This document shows positions 1 to 12,715 of a DNA stretch of 64,000 nucleotides, one piece after another. The DNA is from Turnera subulata (Eukaryota > Streptophyta > Magnoliopsida > Malpighiales > Passifloraceae). The stretch covers positions 50,559 through 114,558 of the forward strand of contig JAKUCV010006891.1 in the NCBI GenBank assembly GCA_028386065.3, read 5' to 3'. The notes under the pieces were generated by a model, which did not search any database, had not been told where the DNA came from, and saw nothing but the letters and a program-made list of their open reading frames with translations. A program made the position numbers and the translations under genes. Position 1 is the stretch's first letter; each line of letters opens with the position of its first letter.

Positions 1-309
1 TTTCTGATCGAAACTTTAGGCCTTCCTGGACTCCATATTGTTCTATTACCCTCACCTTATGTCGATTAATTCTAATCATTCCACTCCGATCATAGTTTTC
101 TTTTTTTCAAAAAAAAACAAAAAAGAATTTGTTGCCTGACAGCTAGCAAAATTATATGAATTCTGCTTCTCTCTTTGTTACGCCTTAAGTCAGTCATTCT
201 ACTTCGTTGGGTTGAAGCAAAATGCAGGGGAAAATCATTTTTTTTATTGAACTTAATTTGGTTGTGGCTAGATCAATGTTAACCTCTGCGGATGTATCCT
301 GTGGTGCAG

Positions 310-1231
310 CCTACTGTGTGGTTGCAGTTGAGTCTGCTGGCAGACAAATTCCTATTGCTTTTCTGGAGCGAGTGAAGGAAGACTTCAGTAAGAGATATGG
401 TGGAGGGAAGGCTTCCACAGCTGGTGCCAACAGCCTCAAAAAAGAATATGGGTCTGTGTGTAGATGATTGTCTTGTTTGCTATTGTGCCTTCACGTATTC
501 TTATTTCTTTACTGATTAGGATCTGGTGTATCATGCCTATATTTTAGGCCCAAATTAAAGGAGCATATGCAATACTGCATAGATCACCCTGAAGAGATTA
601 ACAAACTTGCAAAAGTGAAAGCCCAGGTTTCTGAAGTAAAGGGTGTCATGATGGAGAACATTGAGAAGGTAAGACCAATTGTGGTCTTTCATGCATCTTT
701 TTTAATCCACTTAGGTTTCAATGAATGCTTGCAAGTATTATCTAATGGAAATTGTCTGTAGGTTCTCGATCGTGGTGAGAAGATTGAGTTGCTGGTGGAT
801 AAAACTGAGAACCTTCGCTCGCAAGTAAGTTTATTGTAAATTACTTGTGGTTATTGCTAAGTGGATGTTTGGGGTTGGGCAGAGGAACTGCCTTCTTTTC
901 TGGTTGGAATGTTATCATACGCAAGCAACTGTGTAAACCAGTCAAAGTACATACATAGTTGCTGGATGGGGATTGTGGTTCTGATTTTCGACAACATTCT
1001 TGTTTGTCTTTTCTTTCTCCCTGCAGTTATCTTCCTAAGGTATGCTGATATCTAAGAATGACATACTTTGATGTGGTGTTACAGGCACAAGATTTCAGAC
1101 AGCAGGGTACTAAGATGAAAAGGAAGATGTGGATAGAGAATATGAAGATGAAATTGATTGTGTTCGGTATCGTCTTGGCCTTGGTTCTTATCATAGTGTT
1201 GTCCATTTGTCATGGCTTCAGCTGTACTTAA
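310..1231 (+). CDS. VAMP72-family R-SNARE (VAMP721/722-like), 3' four exons
   Basis: Vesicle-associated membrane protein of the plant VAMP72 group, a tail-anchored R-SNARE that drives fusion of secretory vesicles with the plasma membrane or endosomes. Exons read as 310-451, 548-668, 762-824 and 1085-1231, all with AG/GT borders, giving 156 residues plus a split first codon. Visible in order: the C-terminal half of the longin domain ([14 protein letters not shown], then [13 protein letters not shown]), the R-SNARE helix with its zero-layer arginine in VLDRGEK, a basic linker, and a hydrophobic anchor ([19 protein letters not shown]) just before the stop. The family is about 220 residues, so roughly 60 N-terminal residues lie in an exon left of the window; nothing resembling that exon is seen in 1-309. 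The frame is intact. I cannot separate 721, 722 and 726 types. Confidence 0.93.
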
Positions 1232-3122
1232 ACCCCTCTTGATTTTGTCGGATGCTTTTCTTACTTGCAAGCTGATTCCTTTGTCTTGCTAAATTTGTTA
1301 CACCATTTTACCTGATCTCTCTCTGTGGGATCTTTTAGTTTACACCACCTTATTATCTGTAGCCTTTCTAGAATTTTTGAGATTTTTTTTTTTTTTTTGT
1401 ATGTTGGATTTTGCTGTATAGTTTATCTGAGCGAGTATTAGATATTATGGTATCAATATTTGTTAAAGATGTAACGGAGGTCTTTATAGATTGTCCTTGT
1501 CGGATCGTTATTAATGTACTTTTCTGTTTTTTTCATCCATAATGATAAAATGTGGAGGCTATTACATGCAATGGTAGGAATCCCCGAGTGTTTGAGAAGA
1601 AAATCGATGTAACTAGAGGGGAGGATGTTCTTCACAAATTCTATGCACGATTTGTGGAATACAATCTGGTTACGGTCCTTTCTGAAAGCGTACTGATGCA
1701 TATTTTTATACATACGAAAAAAACAAACTTTGGATCAGTATGCCAACCTAGATGATTTCTGCTAGCACTATGGCTGTATCACCCATACATGATTACAGCC
1801 ATTGGATGTGGATGGATGCGGACTAAGTTTCCAGATGCAAAAAACATGTCAGGATTCAGTCTTTTGGAAGGCAATAAGGAACAAGATGATACAAATCCAA
1901 CTGAGAAGGCAAACGAATGAGAGAATAAAAAGGCAAACGAGAAAGCAGGCAGGGACAAAGTCCCGCCAAGTGATTCTGTAAGTTCAAAGCCAGAAGGGGA
2001 AGTACAGAGGAATAAGAAGAAGCCAAAGGTTGAGAATTTGGAAAGGCAACATTGCGCTAGGTATGTGTTGAATTGGTGTCTAGGATCTAGATTCGGCTGT
2101 TGTAATTCGCACTTATCCAATCATGCGAGCAGGAAAAAGGTGGCTAGCTAGAACCACAGAGAGGGTTTATCAACCAATCCTGGAGGATGAGGAGGGGAAA
2201 TCCTAGTGAAGAGTTAGAGATTAAGTTTCAAGTGATGAAGGGGCAGTAGGAGAATCTGGGGTACTCCAGCTCCCGTTGGAAAAAAAAAAAAAAATGAAGG
2301 TGGAAGATGATGTTAAGCCTAAGTTTGTGGCCAACATCATCAATAAATCTTTTTGAGCTGGTGCTTGTCCTAACAATATTGCACGTTTGCGACCTTTTCG
2401 GGGCTTTTGGCATAGTTTGTTGTCTTTTTATCAGAAAAGCGTCTTAGTTTTAGTGACTAGCTTCATGGAGCTAAGAAGAGCCCAGTATTCCCTGAGAAGG
2501 GATTGGGGATTGCTACAAGTTAAGTTCACAGTAAGAATACCTTGATTCGGCACTAAACAAGTAGTTTGGCATTGCTGCAGCAGCACAAAAAGTGGATTTT
2601 CTATCTTTTCACGTCCAAGTCCCGTGAATTGATGACTATGCACTCGAAAATAACAAGTACACCTCTTCCCAGAATGCGGTTCCCCAAGTTGAAGCTCCAG
2701 AGGGAGTGAAGATCCTATCTCGTGTAATGAACTCTATCCTTGTTCTTCATGTGATATGCATAGATAATGCAGGATTATCATTAGTCGTAACTGATATGTA
2801 TGTACCATCAGCTGAATGTCAAATATACAAGAAATCCTTGCTTCAAACGAATCTTGCTCTAAATCCATGCAGAGGGCATACATATGAAAATTATCTAATT
2901 TAGAAAAGTTTAGACACAATCGAATAGTGCATGATAATGCACTCTATATCTTGGCTTCTATTTGCAACTGATACAAAAAGATGGATATACAATGCGTTCA
3001 TTACACAGGAACAACCGACTCTTGCTATTCTCTCTCTCACGCACGAATACAGGGGGAAAAAAACAAGAAAGAAGAAACCCAGAACAAAAAAAAAGCTAGG
3101 TATTGTTTTAGGTGAAACATAA
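1232..3122. other. Intergenic DNA between the two host genes
   Basis: The first few hundred bases are presumably the 3' UTR of the VAMP72 gene. A lysine/glutamate-rich stretch on the plus strand around 1830-2150 reads like decayed coding sequence but is broken by stops, and I recognise no domain. There is a poly(A) run near 2280. No RNA gene or intact element is seen. Confidence 0.5.
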
Positions 3123-5723
3123 TCAACAGGCCAACTGATCTCTAAGTGGGGAAATCTCTTCAAATATGGGAAGTCTCCTCGGTCTGATTGGGGTCCATTC
3201 TCTAATCAGCTGGTCAAGTCCCTCAACAAAAGCATCCTCAATACTCAATCCTGCCGCAGTTGAAGATAACAAAGAGGACTGACATGTCTTTAATTCCTCA
3301 AGTAGTTCCAGGGCACGGCTCCTCAATTTGGGGTCGTCAGATCCGGGAAGGCTACCCTGTAATATGTCGCTGAGGACTGAATGTGCCTCATTATATTTTC
3401 TCTGCTTGATCAGACATAAGCACAAGTTGCAGGCCTTGTTAGCATCTGGGTCAATCAACTGAGCTTTATGGTATACAGCTTCTGCTGCCAAATAATTTCC
3501 ATGCTGCATGTACGCCCAACCCAAGTTTCCCTGATTTAAACAGTAGTTGCGTAAGCTAGACTTGCAGATAACTGTAGCAATAACATTTTGAGAGAGAAAA
3601 CATAAGAAAATCTAGCAGGATGGCAGAAGTGCTGTTTTTCAAGAAAGCAATAATAAGCTTGAATCAGAGCATACAATGAGCAGGAATAGTTTACAAAACA
3701 ACAAATGGACAAACGTGCATCTTGAAGAGAAATTGAATTTAGCTCAACAGTTCAATATGCCTAACAATATTTGCAGAATTCGTGGGAACACATAGACAAT
3801 TAGTCAGGAAGAGCCAACAAATAACCATACCAGTATCCTAGAAGTCTCTTGCTTCACAGTGACCTGAAACTTCCTCCCATGGGATCGGGCGGTTTTGGTA
3901 GGCTTCCCGTTAAAGGCCTCACCTTGATGAATCATCCAAAGTTTCCGCTTTAGTAGCTCTATCTGCTCTTCAATTCTTCCACATTTCTGCAAAATTTCAT
4001 CATTAATTGCCATAAATACTTAACAGGGCGCAGCAAAAGGTAGGTGAAGTTATCCCCTTGCTCGATTCTTAACATTTGCTTATAGTAATCAAAGTTGAGC
4101 TACATAGCATCTTGCACAATACCTTGTAAAGGTCAATGAGAACATTATCGAGTGACTCTTGTGCTTGCTTGGAACACCGGTCCCGAAAAGACTTGATGGC
4201 TTCAATTGCTTCCTCCACCCTATCTTGCTGTTTCATAACCACTGCCATGTCTTTCAGGGCACTATCCACTCTATCTCCAGCATTTATGGCCTTCCAGAAT
4301 AACAATATTGCCGCTTCTGGATCCTTTTCAACAAGCTGCATATACAAACAAGTTTAGAAATGAGTAAGATGATATTTAAAACACCAAGTATTATAGTCGA
4401 AATCGAAGTATAAAAACCATCAACTGGTAAATAGGATTGCAACTTGCCAAGAAGAAATAACAATTAGATTACAGTCGATCGAAGCTTCAGATGTCTAAAA
4501 ATGGCCTAGTGTTTCTCCCTAGTTGTTTTTAACACAACGAGAACAAAGGTACAAAAAAATGCTTTAACCAAGTTCAGTTTAGACGGTGCTCGCCACGGTA
4601 CGGCATCTCGTTTATGCCCATACTAATTTTTTAGAACAAAATATAAAGCATGTTCCCCCTACATACCACTTCTTAATGCCAATCTTTTTTACTATACTGT
4701 TCTATATCTTTATCGAAAATATATCCCGTAAACGAACCACCCAGTCAGCCATCTACAGATTACAATTTATAACTCCATTTATTATAAGAAAAAAAATCCA
4801 GGCGCCTATTTGATATTGAATCCGGAATTTACGTGACTTGCAGTACTTTATTTAAGTCAGTTTAAATAACCCAATTTATGGTTTCTAGCTACACAATTAT
4901 CGATTGAATTGAATTACCACATACATAAACGGTTCATTTGAATTCATTTAAAACAGCAGATCCCATGTGGTAATTGAGACAGGTGACAATAATATTAATG
5001 TTTCCAAAAGTGAAAAAGGACGTGAAAATTGCTGGAAAAGCAGGACATGTAAAAATTTGACCAAATCGTATATTAGTTAGTTTGAAACTTGTTAAGTCGC
5101 AATAAATGAAACATATTGCAAGTTGTTTCAATTAGAGCAGCCGTCGGATGCTGCTTTCTTCTCACACCAACGGTCAAGATCACTGCATCAATATTTTGGA
5201 GCCCACGGTATAAAAAGACAAAAAGCCTTTCTTAAACCGGATAAAACCCTTTCTCTCTTTCATAATTTTATTTTTAAAAGGTCGAAAATCCTTTCCTCAC
5301 TAACTGATAAAATTGCAACAATGAAAAGTTAATAACCAAATAGACCACAACGCTTTCTATTTTTACCTGGACAAAATAATTAAAAGATTATAACTTTACT
5401 CCACCCACCCAAATATGCAGATACACCAGAATGAAGCTTCCCTCATCTCTGATGAGAGAACCAACCGAAACCCAGAATTCATATATCGATATAACCACTA
5501 CCCAGATTAATTTTTTTAAAAAAAAAAACTACACAAAAAACATACAATACATGTGTATACATAAAAAAGGAAAGTGCGATATGGGGAGGCTGGGTTTACG
5601 TACCTGAACATGTTTAGCTCTAACATAAGGACTATCACCAGGAGGAAGTTTATGAATGACATGATACGGTTGTGGTGGTGCCTGATGCAGCTCCTCCTTA
5701 TTCTCATCTTTTCTTTGGCTCAT
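3123..5723 (-). CDS. SDI1/MS5-like tetratricopeptide protein (POLLENLESS3-like family)
   Basis: TPR protein of the SULFUR DEFICIENCY-INDUCED 1 / MALE STERILITY 5 family. In Arabidopsis, SDI proteins act in sulfur-starvation responses and MS5 in meiosis. Exons on the minus strand are 5604-5723, 4123-4335, 3831-3986 and 3123-3530. All junctions are GT-AG and the sum is 897 nt, i.e. 298 residues, close to SDI1 at about 300. The N-terminus carries the family signature HVIHKLPPGDSPYVRAKHVQ. Helical TPR repeats follow (LVEKDPEAAILLFWKAINAG, VVMKQQDRVEEAIEAIKSF, AFNGKPTKTARSHGRKFQV, LGNLGWAYMQHGNYLAAE, DPDANKACNLCLCLIKQRKY). The C-terminus LPIFEEISPLRDQLAC matches the SDI1 tail rather than the longer MS5 form. 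The start is the first ATG of exon 1. The frame is intact. The gene points towards the MULE-like element, whose near end is ~550 bp upstream of the start codon. Confidence 0.9.
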
Positions 5724-5972
5724 TTTTTGGTTTTGTTTCTAGCCAAAACAAAATACACTTTATTTCTCTAACAAACAGAGTACTTTTTTTGCAAGAGAAA
5801 GAAAGCCTTTCTTGGTCAGTCACTAACACTGACTGAGAAGTGAGAACCGAGGAACAAACAAGATTTTACTTGGGGAAGTAAAGTATTCTGTTGTACCGAT
5901 CTTCAATGGAGAGGAAGAGAGAGAAGGGAAAGAGAGAGTTTTGTGGTTTTGTTTTGTAAGGAGTAGCAAGTA

Positions 5973-5984
5973 GTAATATATCAC
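5973..5984 (-). promoter_or_regulatory. Possible TATA box of the SDI1/MS5-like gene
   Basis: On the minus strand this reads TGATATATTAC, about 250 bp upstream of the start codon, with a pyrimidine-rich stretch (5' UTR-like) between it and the ATG. It was chosen by eye on position and composition only. Confidence 0.25.
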
Positions 5985-6277
5985 TAGTACTTAGAGACTT
6001 TTTGGGATGGATGAAAGTGGACAAAAGGGGCGTCTAGGTGCGTTGTGGGTTGGATTTGGGCTGTTCGTATAGGCTTGTCGCGTATTGGTTGTGGCCACCT
6101 GTCCAGTTTTCATTTCAACAAGGAGAATAGGCCATGTAAGCCCCGGGCTTTTACACAAAGCCGTTGCCTTTTTTTTTGCTGTGTTCTGGATTTTTTTTTG
6201 GGATCAGTTCAGTGGTCTTTGTTCCCTTTTTTTTTTTTTTTTCCCATTCTTGATAGACTTGGTTGTGTTTCATTTTG

Positions 6278-8093
6278 GATTAAAGTGTTTTTTCATTCCA
6301 GACTTCAAAGTTGGAATTCATCCCTATGTAAGATTTTAGCCTCTTTTTATCCTTGTGTTCACTTCTTTTGATCTATTTTGACCCTTCTAGCCGAAATCCG
6401 GCGAAATTTGCTGACGTGGCAAGTTTTCCGGTGTCACGTCAGCTTTGTGGGTCCCACATGCCAAGGTTTAACCCAAAACCGACCCAACTCCACTCAGCCC
6501 ATTTCTTCTACCCGATTAATCCGGTTAGCAAATTTCAAATTTGCAAAAATGTTGGGTTCAGTATAGTTTACCCACTGAACTTTTAGTCGAACCATACTTT
6601 CCCTTAAAAAACCTGGTATTTAACCCCTTAAATTTTACTATTACCCATTTTAACTAATTTTTCTTCTATTAATTTAGGTTTCCGTTATTCATCACTAATA
6701 GGAGTTATAGATGCTTAACATGTAGTAAATTTATGACCCTTCAATTATTATACATGAGATTTTAATTAAAAATAATTAATTAAAAGATAATAGTAAATCA
6801 AAAAAAAAAAAAGACAGGCTCTTCTTCATGAAACGCCACTCGTCACCGACCCACCATTGAATTGCCTCCACCATGGTTCCATCTACCAAATCTTTCTACT
6901 TGAAAAACATTGCAACACACAAGACAACGCACCAAATCCATTGTTAAGAATAGAGAATTAGTATTAGGTGCTTATTGTTGATTCAAAATTAAAGCAACAA
7001 AGCATAAGAAGTTCCTCCCAGCTCCTACCCTTTACCTCCTCCCTTCTCCTCCGGCGAACCAAATCCGTTGCCAAAAAAAGAGAATTAGTATTAGGTTGTT
7101 CAAAGAGAGGAAGTTTGTTGAGTCAAAATTAAAACAATAAACCATAAAAGGTCCCTCTAGGCTCCTGCCCCTCACCTCCTCTCTTCTCCTCCGGCGACTT
7201 GATTGTAAGAGTTTTTTACTTGTTGAGGATCTGCTGGTTGTTGGTGTCGAGATTGGGAGGTTAGAGTTGTTGTTGTTGTTCCTTCGGGCGGGCCGGCGAG
7301 GACGTTTGGAAGGAGGGGAGTTGGACGGGAAGGTGCGATGGATTCGGATGGCGGATCTTGGGAAGGTTTGGGCGGATGGAGGAGGTTGTGGATGGAGGTA
7401 GAAATGAAGTGGTGAAGGGCGAGAGGGAGGAGGAATGAAACAATGTGCTTCATGCCTTGGTTATTGTTTGTGGTGGAGGAAGGAGAGAGGTAGCTCGAGA
7501 CAAGAGGGTGTTTGCAGCTGAATTGATGGGGCATATGGTGGCGACGACGACGGAGGCGCTACTGGTTACAGTGGCGTTGGGGATTTTGGGGAATGGGGGA
7601 AAATTTTCTATTTTCCAAAGTAAAATATTAAAAATAAAAAAATAACATAGTTAATAAAACTTAAATACTAAAACCAACCTTAAATAATTTATTATTAACA
7701 TAAATATGAGACTATTATGGTTAATTAGAGTTAATATTAATTTTTTACCAAAATTTAAATTTAATATAACATGCCTAATATGAGATTTTTAAATAATATT
7801 ACATATTTTAGGGAAAAAAATAATGTTGCATATTCACTTGATGGGTCAATTGGATGGGTGAACGGTTTGGGTCGAGCGGGTTTGATTTTTTGGTTGGACT
7901 GAAATCTTTGGGTCCCACAAAGCTGACGTGGCGCCGGAAAATGTGCCACATTAGCAATTGTCGACGGATTTTGGCAGGAGAGACCAAATCAGACCAAACG
8001 GGGTGAATGCAGGGATGAAAAGAAGCCAAAATCTTACACAGGGATGAATTCCAACTTTGAGGCATTATACAGGGATGAAAAAACGCTTTAATC
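6278..8093. mobile_element. MULE-like non-autonomous DNA transposon with long TIRs
   Basis: The two ends are inverted copies of each other for about 180 bp: roughly 6278-6456 at left and 7909-8093 at right. Both start GATTAAAG and share a run through TCAAAGTTGGAATTCATCCC and CACGTCAGCTTTGTGGG. Outside both ends lies the identical 11-mer TGTTTCATTTT (6266-6276 and 8094-8104), with one extra G at 6277. Long inverted termini plus a 9-11 bp target duplication are the hallmarks of Mutator-like elements. The ~1.45-kb interior has no transposase and no recognisable protein, so the element would need a transposase from elsewhere. Confidence 0.65.
6934..7198. repeat. Imperfect tandem duplication inside the MULE-like element
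   Basis: Two adjacent units, about 6934-7060 and 7061-7198, start AAATCC(A/G)TTG, share GAGAATTAGTATTAGGT in the middle, and end CTTCTCCTCCGGCGA. The second unit has a short insertion. Confidence 0.6.
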
Positions 8094-8213
8094 TGTTTCA
8101 TTTTCTACTACTACGTGCGTCAGGATAACTTTCGAGGCATGCAAAATGGATCCTCTAGTCTAGTCCAGAGGTTAGTTTGTGCCAAAATATCTTCGGAGAA
8201 CTACTTGGAATAT

Positions 8214-8399
8214 TTCTTCCAAGTCACGTCGTTGGTGAAACCGTGAACCCAGACTCTCTGTTTTTCTTTTTTGTTCTTTTTGTGTTAAAAAGTTGGATCT
8301 AACAATTGGTTACAATTCCATTTCCTTCCTCCTTGCTATGTGTGTGGTCTCAATCGGAAGGACCTAATTAAACCATTTAGGTTTAGGTAAAATCGAATC
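8214..8399 (+). repeat. Left copy of ~187-bp direct repeat flanking the copia element
   Basis: Runs from TTCTTCCAAGTCA to the base before the left LTR. The same sequence recurs in the same orientation at 14275-14462, immediately right of the other LTR. I count about seven differences by hand. Confidence 0.85.
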
Positions 8400-8879
8400 T
8401 GTTATAAAATTGATGATGGAATTCACTCCTTGATAGAACTATACAACCTTGATTAAGGTAATAATATAACGTTAATGTAATTAATACAACTTTAATAGTA
8501 ATATAAAAAGGAGAATAATTAAACTTGATAGGGAGATTAGGAAGAGAGGTTTATGGAAATGAGAATAGGGGAGTCTATGGTAGGATATCCAAAGTGTAAA
8601 GGTGTATGGATGAAGGGAGTATTTATAAGTAAAAAATGGAAGGATAAAAACAAATGGGTATGATTAATTTAATAAAATAAAATTAAAAGGATATTAGGTA
8701 AAGGAAGGTGGTATTAAGATTAGGACAAATAGAATAATAGAGGGTAAATAGCTAAAGAAATGAAACCAAATAGATGTTAAGTATTTGGATAAAATATTTA
8801 CCAGAGGTAAATTTGGGTACGGTAAAATTGAGTTTTACTAGATGGTAACAATGACATTCACCATAATTTATTTACAACA
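8400..8879 (-). repeat. 3' LTR of the copia element
   Basis: On the minus strand it begins TGTTGTAAATAAATTATGG and ends CAATTTTATAACA, a canonical TG...CA LTR. The polypurine tract AAGGGAGAG abuts its start. Confidence 0.85.
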
Positions 8880-11800
8880 CTCTCCCTTGAATGTCATTGT
8901 ATTTTGGATAGAATACGCTTTTAGAAGAACTGCCTCATTAAAAACCCTACCAAGAAAAATCCAGTGGGACAAAAACTTGTTGGTGCAGTGCGTATTCTAC
9001 TTCTCCTCATTTTGGCCTCCCTTGATGCCTTGAGGTCGTCATGTGCCAAACTACTTTATCAACTTTTCAAAGGATGAAGTGGAAAGTGACTTCGTAAATA
9101 ATTCTGCCAGGTTGTCATTTGGACCAATCTTTGATGTATTCTTCCTTCAATTGGGAAATGCAAACAGATCTTCATGAATTATTGTTGAAGCATCTTCATT
9201 GCTATCTTATCTTTTGTGGTCACCATGATATAGCAGTTCTTTCATGTATAAAGAAGTAGCATGCGTCCGTCTGTGCTTTATCTGGATCAAATAATTGACT
9301 TGCATCTGCAAAATAAAATTTATTCTCTTTGGACTCACAAGGTTAAAATAACTTCATGTTATATCTTGCTAATAAGTTTATTGCAAAAGCTTCAGGCTTT
9401 ATATTACTAACAAGATAAACTGTCCTAGTATGGTACTTCGAGACCAAACTAATCTTTTCAAGATTTTTCATTTCAAACTCTTTCTTTAAATATGCACGGC
9501 TTTGGAAAATTCTTCAGGAATTCTAATAATATTTAAATCACAAATAAACATAATAACAAAATTCACATATAGATAAAAAAAAATATCAACAAAAATAACA
9601 ATAATAATAAAATCACACATGCACTGATTAAATAAAATACATAAAGCATATATGCAAGCATGATTATACTATACATATCCAAATTGGTTTAAACCATATA
9701 AATATCACTTTAGTTTAATTGAGTATATTCCCAGAAATTAGTTGCTTCAGGCAACTTGAATCCTTCAGGGATTCTCATATATATGTCATGACTTATGGAT
9801 CCATAAAAATAGGCTATAAGAACTCCCACTAGACACATTTCTAGTTTTTCAAGTATTGCCAGACTTATTAAATGATGAAAAATAATTGCATCCACCACAG
9901 GGGAGTTTGTCTCCTCATAATTAATACCGGATCGTTGGGTAAAATTTGTGCTACAAACCGTGCTTTATATCTCACTTCATTTCACTTTTGCACAAATACC
10001 AATTTATTACCGACCAATTTTACACCATCAAGTGTAGGGACTACAGGCCCAAAACTTCTCGCTTCATAAGCAAGTCTAACTCAGCCTTAATTATGTATCT
10101 TTCTCTTTGGCCAATTATTTATGCACCTACATTCATCAACAGATGTAGATTTATGATCCTCATTTTCTTTCATAATATTTAGCACTATATTATATGGAAT
10201 TTTTATTTTTTTGTTATATCACGTCGGCTCCATCTTGTTCCTGAGATAGTATAATTGATCGATATCTCATCATTTTCATTTATTTCAGGTACCTGAGTTA
10301 CTTTTGGAACTTTATCAATTGTGTCAGGAACCTCTTTTGGAGGATTTTCCTCTTCTTGAGGACTTTCAACTTGAACCTCTACTGGAGGTTTTATTTTCTC
10401 ACTGGGGCCATCTTTTATCTTTGCTCCTTTCTCTCTATCGAGTTTTTTTTTTTTAATTTTTGGAACCGAGTGGTATTCCACGCTTCTGGCGTAATCTAGA
10501 TTCATTTGCATTCTTTAATTGTTCTCCAGGAACATCAATTTGAATAGGAGCATCTGCAGCTGGTATATAAGATTTGGTCACTCTGTTTAGATCAGCAAAT
10601 GTGTCTGGCAATTGATTTATCAAATTTTGCAAATAAATCACCTTTTGAACTTCAGGTTCACACTGATTTGTTCGATGATCAAAAACCTAGACATTGATAT
10701 GGCATTTCAATAATCTCTTGATCTAGCTGCTTATTTTCTCCCCCTGATGTTGGGTAAACACTTTCATCAAATTAACAATAAGCAAATCCTGCTGTAAATA
10801 AATTTCTAATTTCTAGTCAATGGTTTTAATTATTTTGTAACTGATGGAGATTCATACCCAACATATATTCCCAATCTTCTTTAAGGACCAATTTTTACTA
10901 TACCGTGATGGAAAAATTGGCATATATACAACCAATAGTCTAAAGATGGGAGATATTAGGTTCGTGACCATGAACAATTGAATGGGAGAGAGCTTATGAT
11001 AATTTGTTGGCATGATGCGCATAATGCTTGCTAGATGCAAAATAGTATATCCCCAAGTAATAATGAGGAGTTTGGATCTCATCAATAATAGCCTTGCATC
11101 CAATTAGAAATGTTTGATAAACGGTTCTGCTAGACCGTTTTCGGTATGAACATAAACTACAGGATGTTCAATCGTAAATTCAAATAACATATTAGAACCG
11201 AATTCACCAGCATTATCAAGTGTGCTCATAATTTGATTAAATATGATAATAAGCGCGCAAATGCCGAATTGCGTGAAGACAAGAAGCACACACATGGGGA
11301 CCATCTAGTCGATGCATCTATTAAAACTATAAAATACCTAAATGGTCCACATAACAGATGTATATATCCACAAATATTTCTCTGAATTCTTTTCAAAGAA
11401 TGCTGGTGATTCTAGGCTAATCTTATTATATGCAGGCCAAATAATTAATTTTTCTTGTGAGCAAGCAAGCACATGGAAATTTATTAAATTGGAAAAACTT
11501 CTGGTTTTTTAATGAACGACCAAATGAATTTTCAATAATTTCATGCATCATTATTGATCCGGGATGGCCCAACCGGTCATGCCAAATAATAAATCCATCA
11601 GCCAACTTCTAGTTGGTGCCAGCTTCGGGCTGTGCAAACTATATATTAAATAACTTGGGAGAAATTATTTGCCAGAAGGCTGGTACCAGCTTCAGGCTGT
11701 TATATGCAAAGTTCAGGCTATTGCGTACCAGTTTTAAATTACTGTGTGACACTCATAATTGATGATAGAAAAATCAGAATGATTGAACAATTATAAATGT

Positions 11801-11880
11801 GACGGCAAACCTTTTCCAAAAACAAATCCTTAAAGATTGAAAAAGTTTTGGAGTTTTGTGAAAAATTATTTGCATTTCTA
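8880..11880 (-). pseudogene. Copia pol remnant: GAG-pre-integrase, integrase, RT, RNase H
   Basis: Broken coding sequence on the minus strand. Near 11550-11610 it reads WHDRLGHPGSIMMHEIIEN (GAG-pre-integrase). Near 11140-11210 the integrase core is recognisable by DNAGEF and EHPVVYVHTENGLAE. At 10850-11100 the downstream integrase region reads LLMRSKLLIITWGYTILHLA. At 10200-10640 lies the integrase/RT linker with INQLPDTFADLNRVTKS and NENDEISINYTISGTRW. The RT and RNase H parts (about 9000-10150) survive only as short patches. Many stops and frameshifts are present and no activity is expected. The CCACTGGATTTTTCTTGG-type sequence near 8940-8970 is the usual copia tail before the polypurine tract. 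Confidence 0.8.
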
Positions 11881-11896
11881 ATCACCGAAATTTCCC

Positions 11897-12715
11897 TTGG
11901 ATCTTTCCGGCGGCAGAAAAGGGTCCATGTTTGAAAAACTGACATCTTGCTTTCTAAGCTCAGACTATAAGAAGGGAGGAGAATTATATGGTAAAAACAA
12001 GAAGGTTCAGAAAAAACACAACGAGAGAAAAATGCCTTCCCCGACTACTGTCTTCTTTGTTGAGGGTGCCTCTCTTGGAAGGAGGAATACGTTAGCATAT
12101 AGTATGGTGAATGAGCAACAAGAGGAATTACCGAGTGAGCTCGCAAGAATTCCTCGTTTGGTTTTCGTTGATGAGCTCTATTCGTCTAGGTTCTTTGTAA
12201 CTCCTATGGAAGAAACTTTCTTCCTAGAGGACCAAGGTAACCTAAGAGTTTCTTTTTATGGCTCGGCTAATTCTATTATGTTTTTCATTTCTGAAAGACT
12301 TCAGGAATTTCAGCTAGAGCATTCTTGTCAATTTCTGAATCAGAGTAGTTATTATCAAGTTTCCATGATGGCTTGGAGTGTCCCTAGAGTGTCTAGGTTA
12401 CCGTCTATATGGCCTAAGGTTCGATTGCTACTATGGAATTGTAGGGGAGTAGCCAGGCGATCACAAGATTTCGTGCGTACCTTAAGGGATCTGAAGAATC
12501 AGTACAAGCCTAACATGGTACTAATCACCGAAACCTTGTGGCAACCTGAAGAAAATCATGGAGTCATTCCACTCTCTTTTCCTCCAACAAATCGGTTTGA
12601 GCTTCCTGGTGAAAACAATATGGGTGGTGTGTGGTTCTCTTGGAACAAGAGTGTTAGGGTCAACATCAACAATGGAACTCAAAGTTTCAGAGTCAATGTT
12701 GTACCCAACAGATAA
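11897..12715 (+). pseudogene. LINE-derived ORF fragment embedded antisense in the copia element
   Basis: An uninterrupted 272-codon frame running against the copia direction. Its last third carries the start of a LINE endonuclease (exonuclease-endonuclease-phosphatase fold): VRLLLWNCRGVARRS followed by NMVLITETLW and GGVWFSWN. The frame ends soon after, so the catalytic C-terminal half of the endonuclease and any reverse transcriptase are absent. The first ~25 codons are probably antisense copia sequence. The middle (LARIPRLVFVDELYSSRFF) is not recognised. It sits exactly where copia protease and the gag/pol boundary should be. LINE copies normally keep the 3' end, so a 5'-type fragment is odd. 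Confidence 0.6.

Noticed and set aside
1779..2120. 113-codon minus-strand open frame between the host genes
   Set aside because: It is Phe/Leu/Ser-rich without any known motif and runs opposite a lysine-rich, stop-broken frame. It looks like a shadow.
7172..7534. 120-codon minus-strand frame inside the MULE-like element
   Set aside because: Low-complexity Pro/Ser/Thr composition, no motif, overlaps the tandem repeat edge; not transposase and not a recognisable captured gene.
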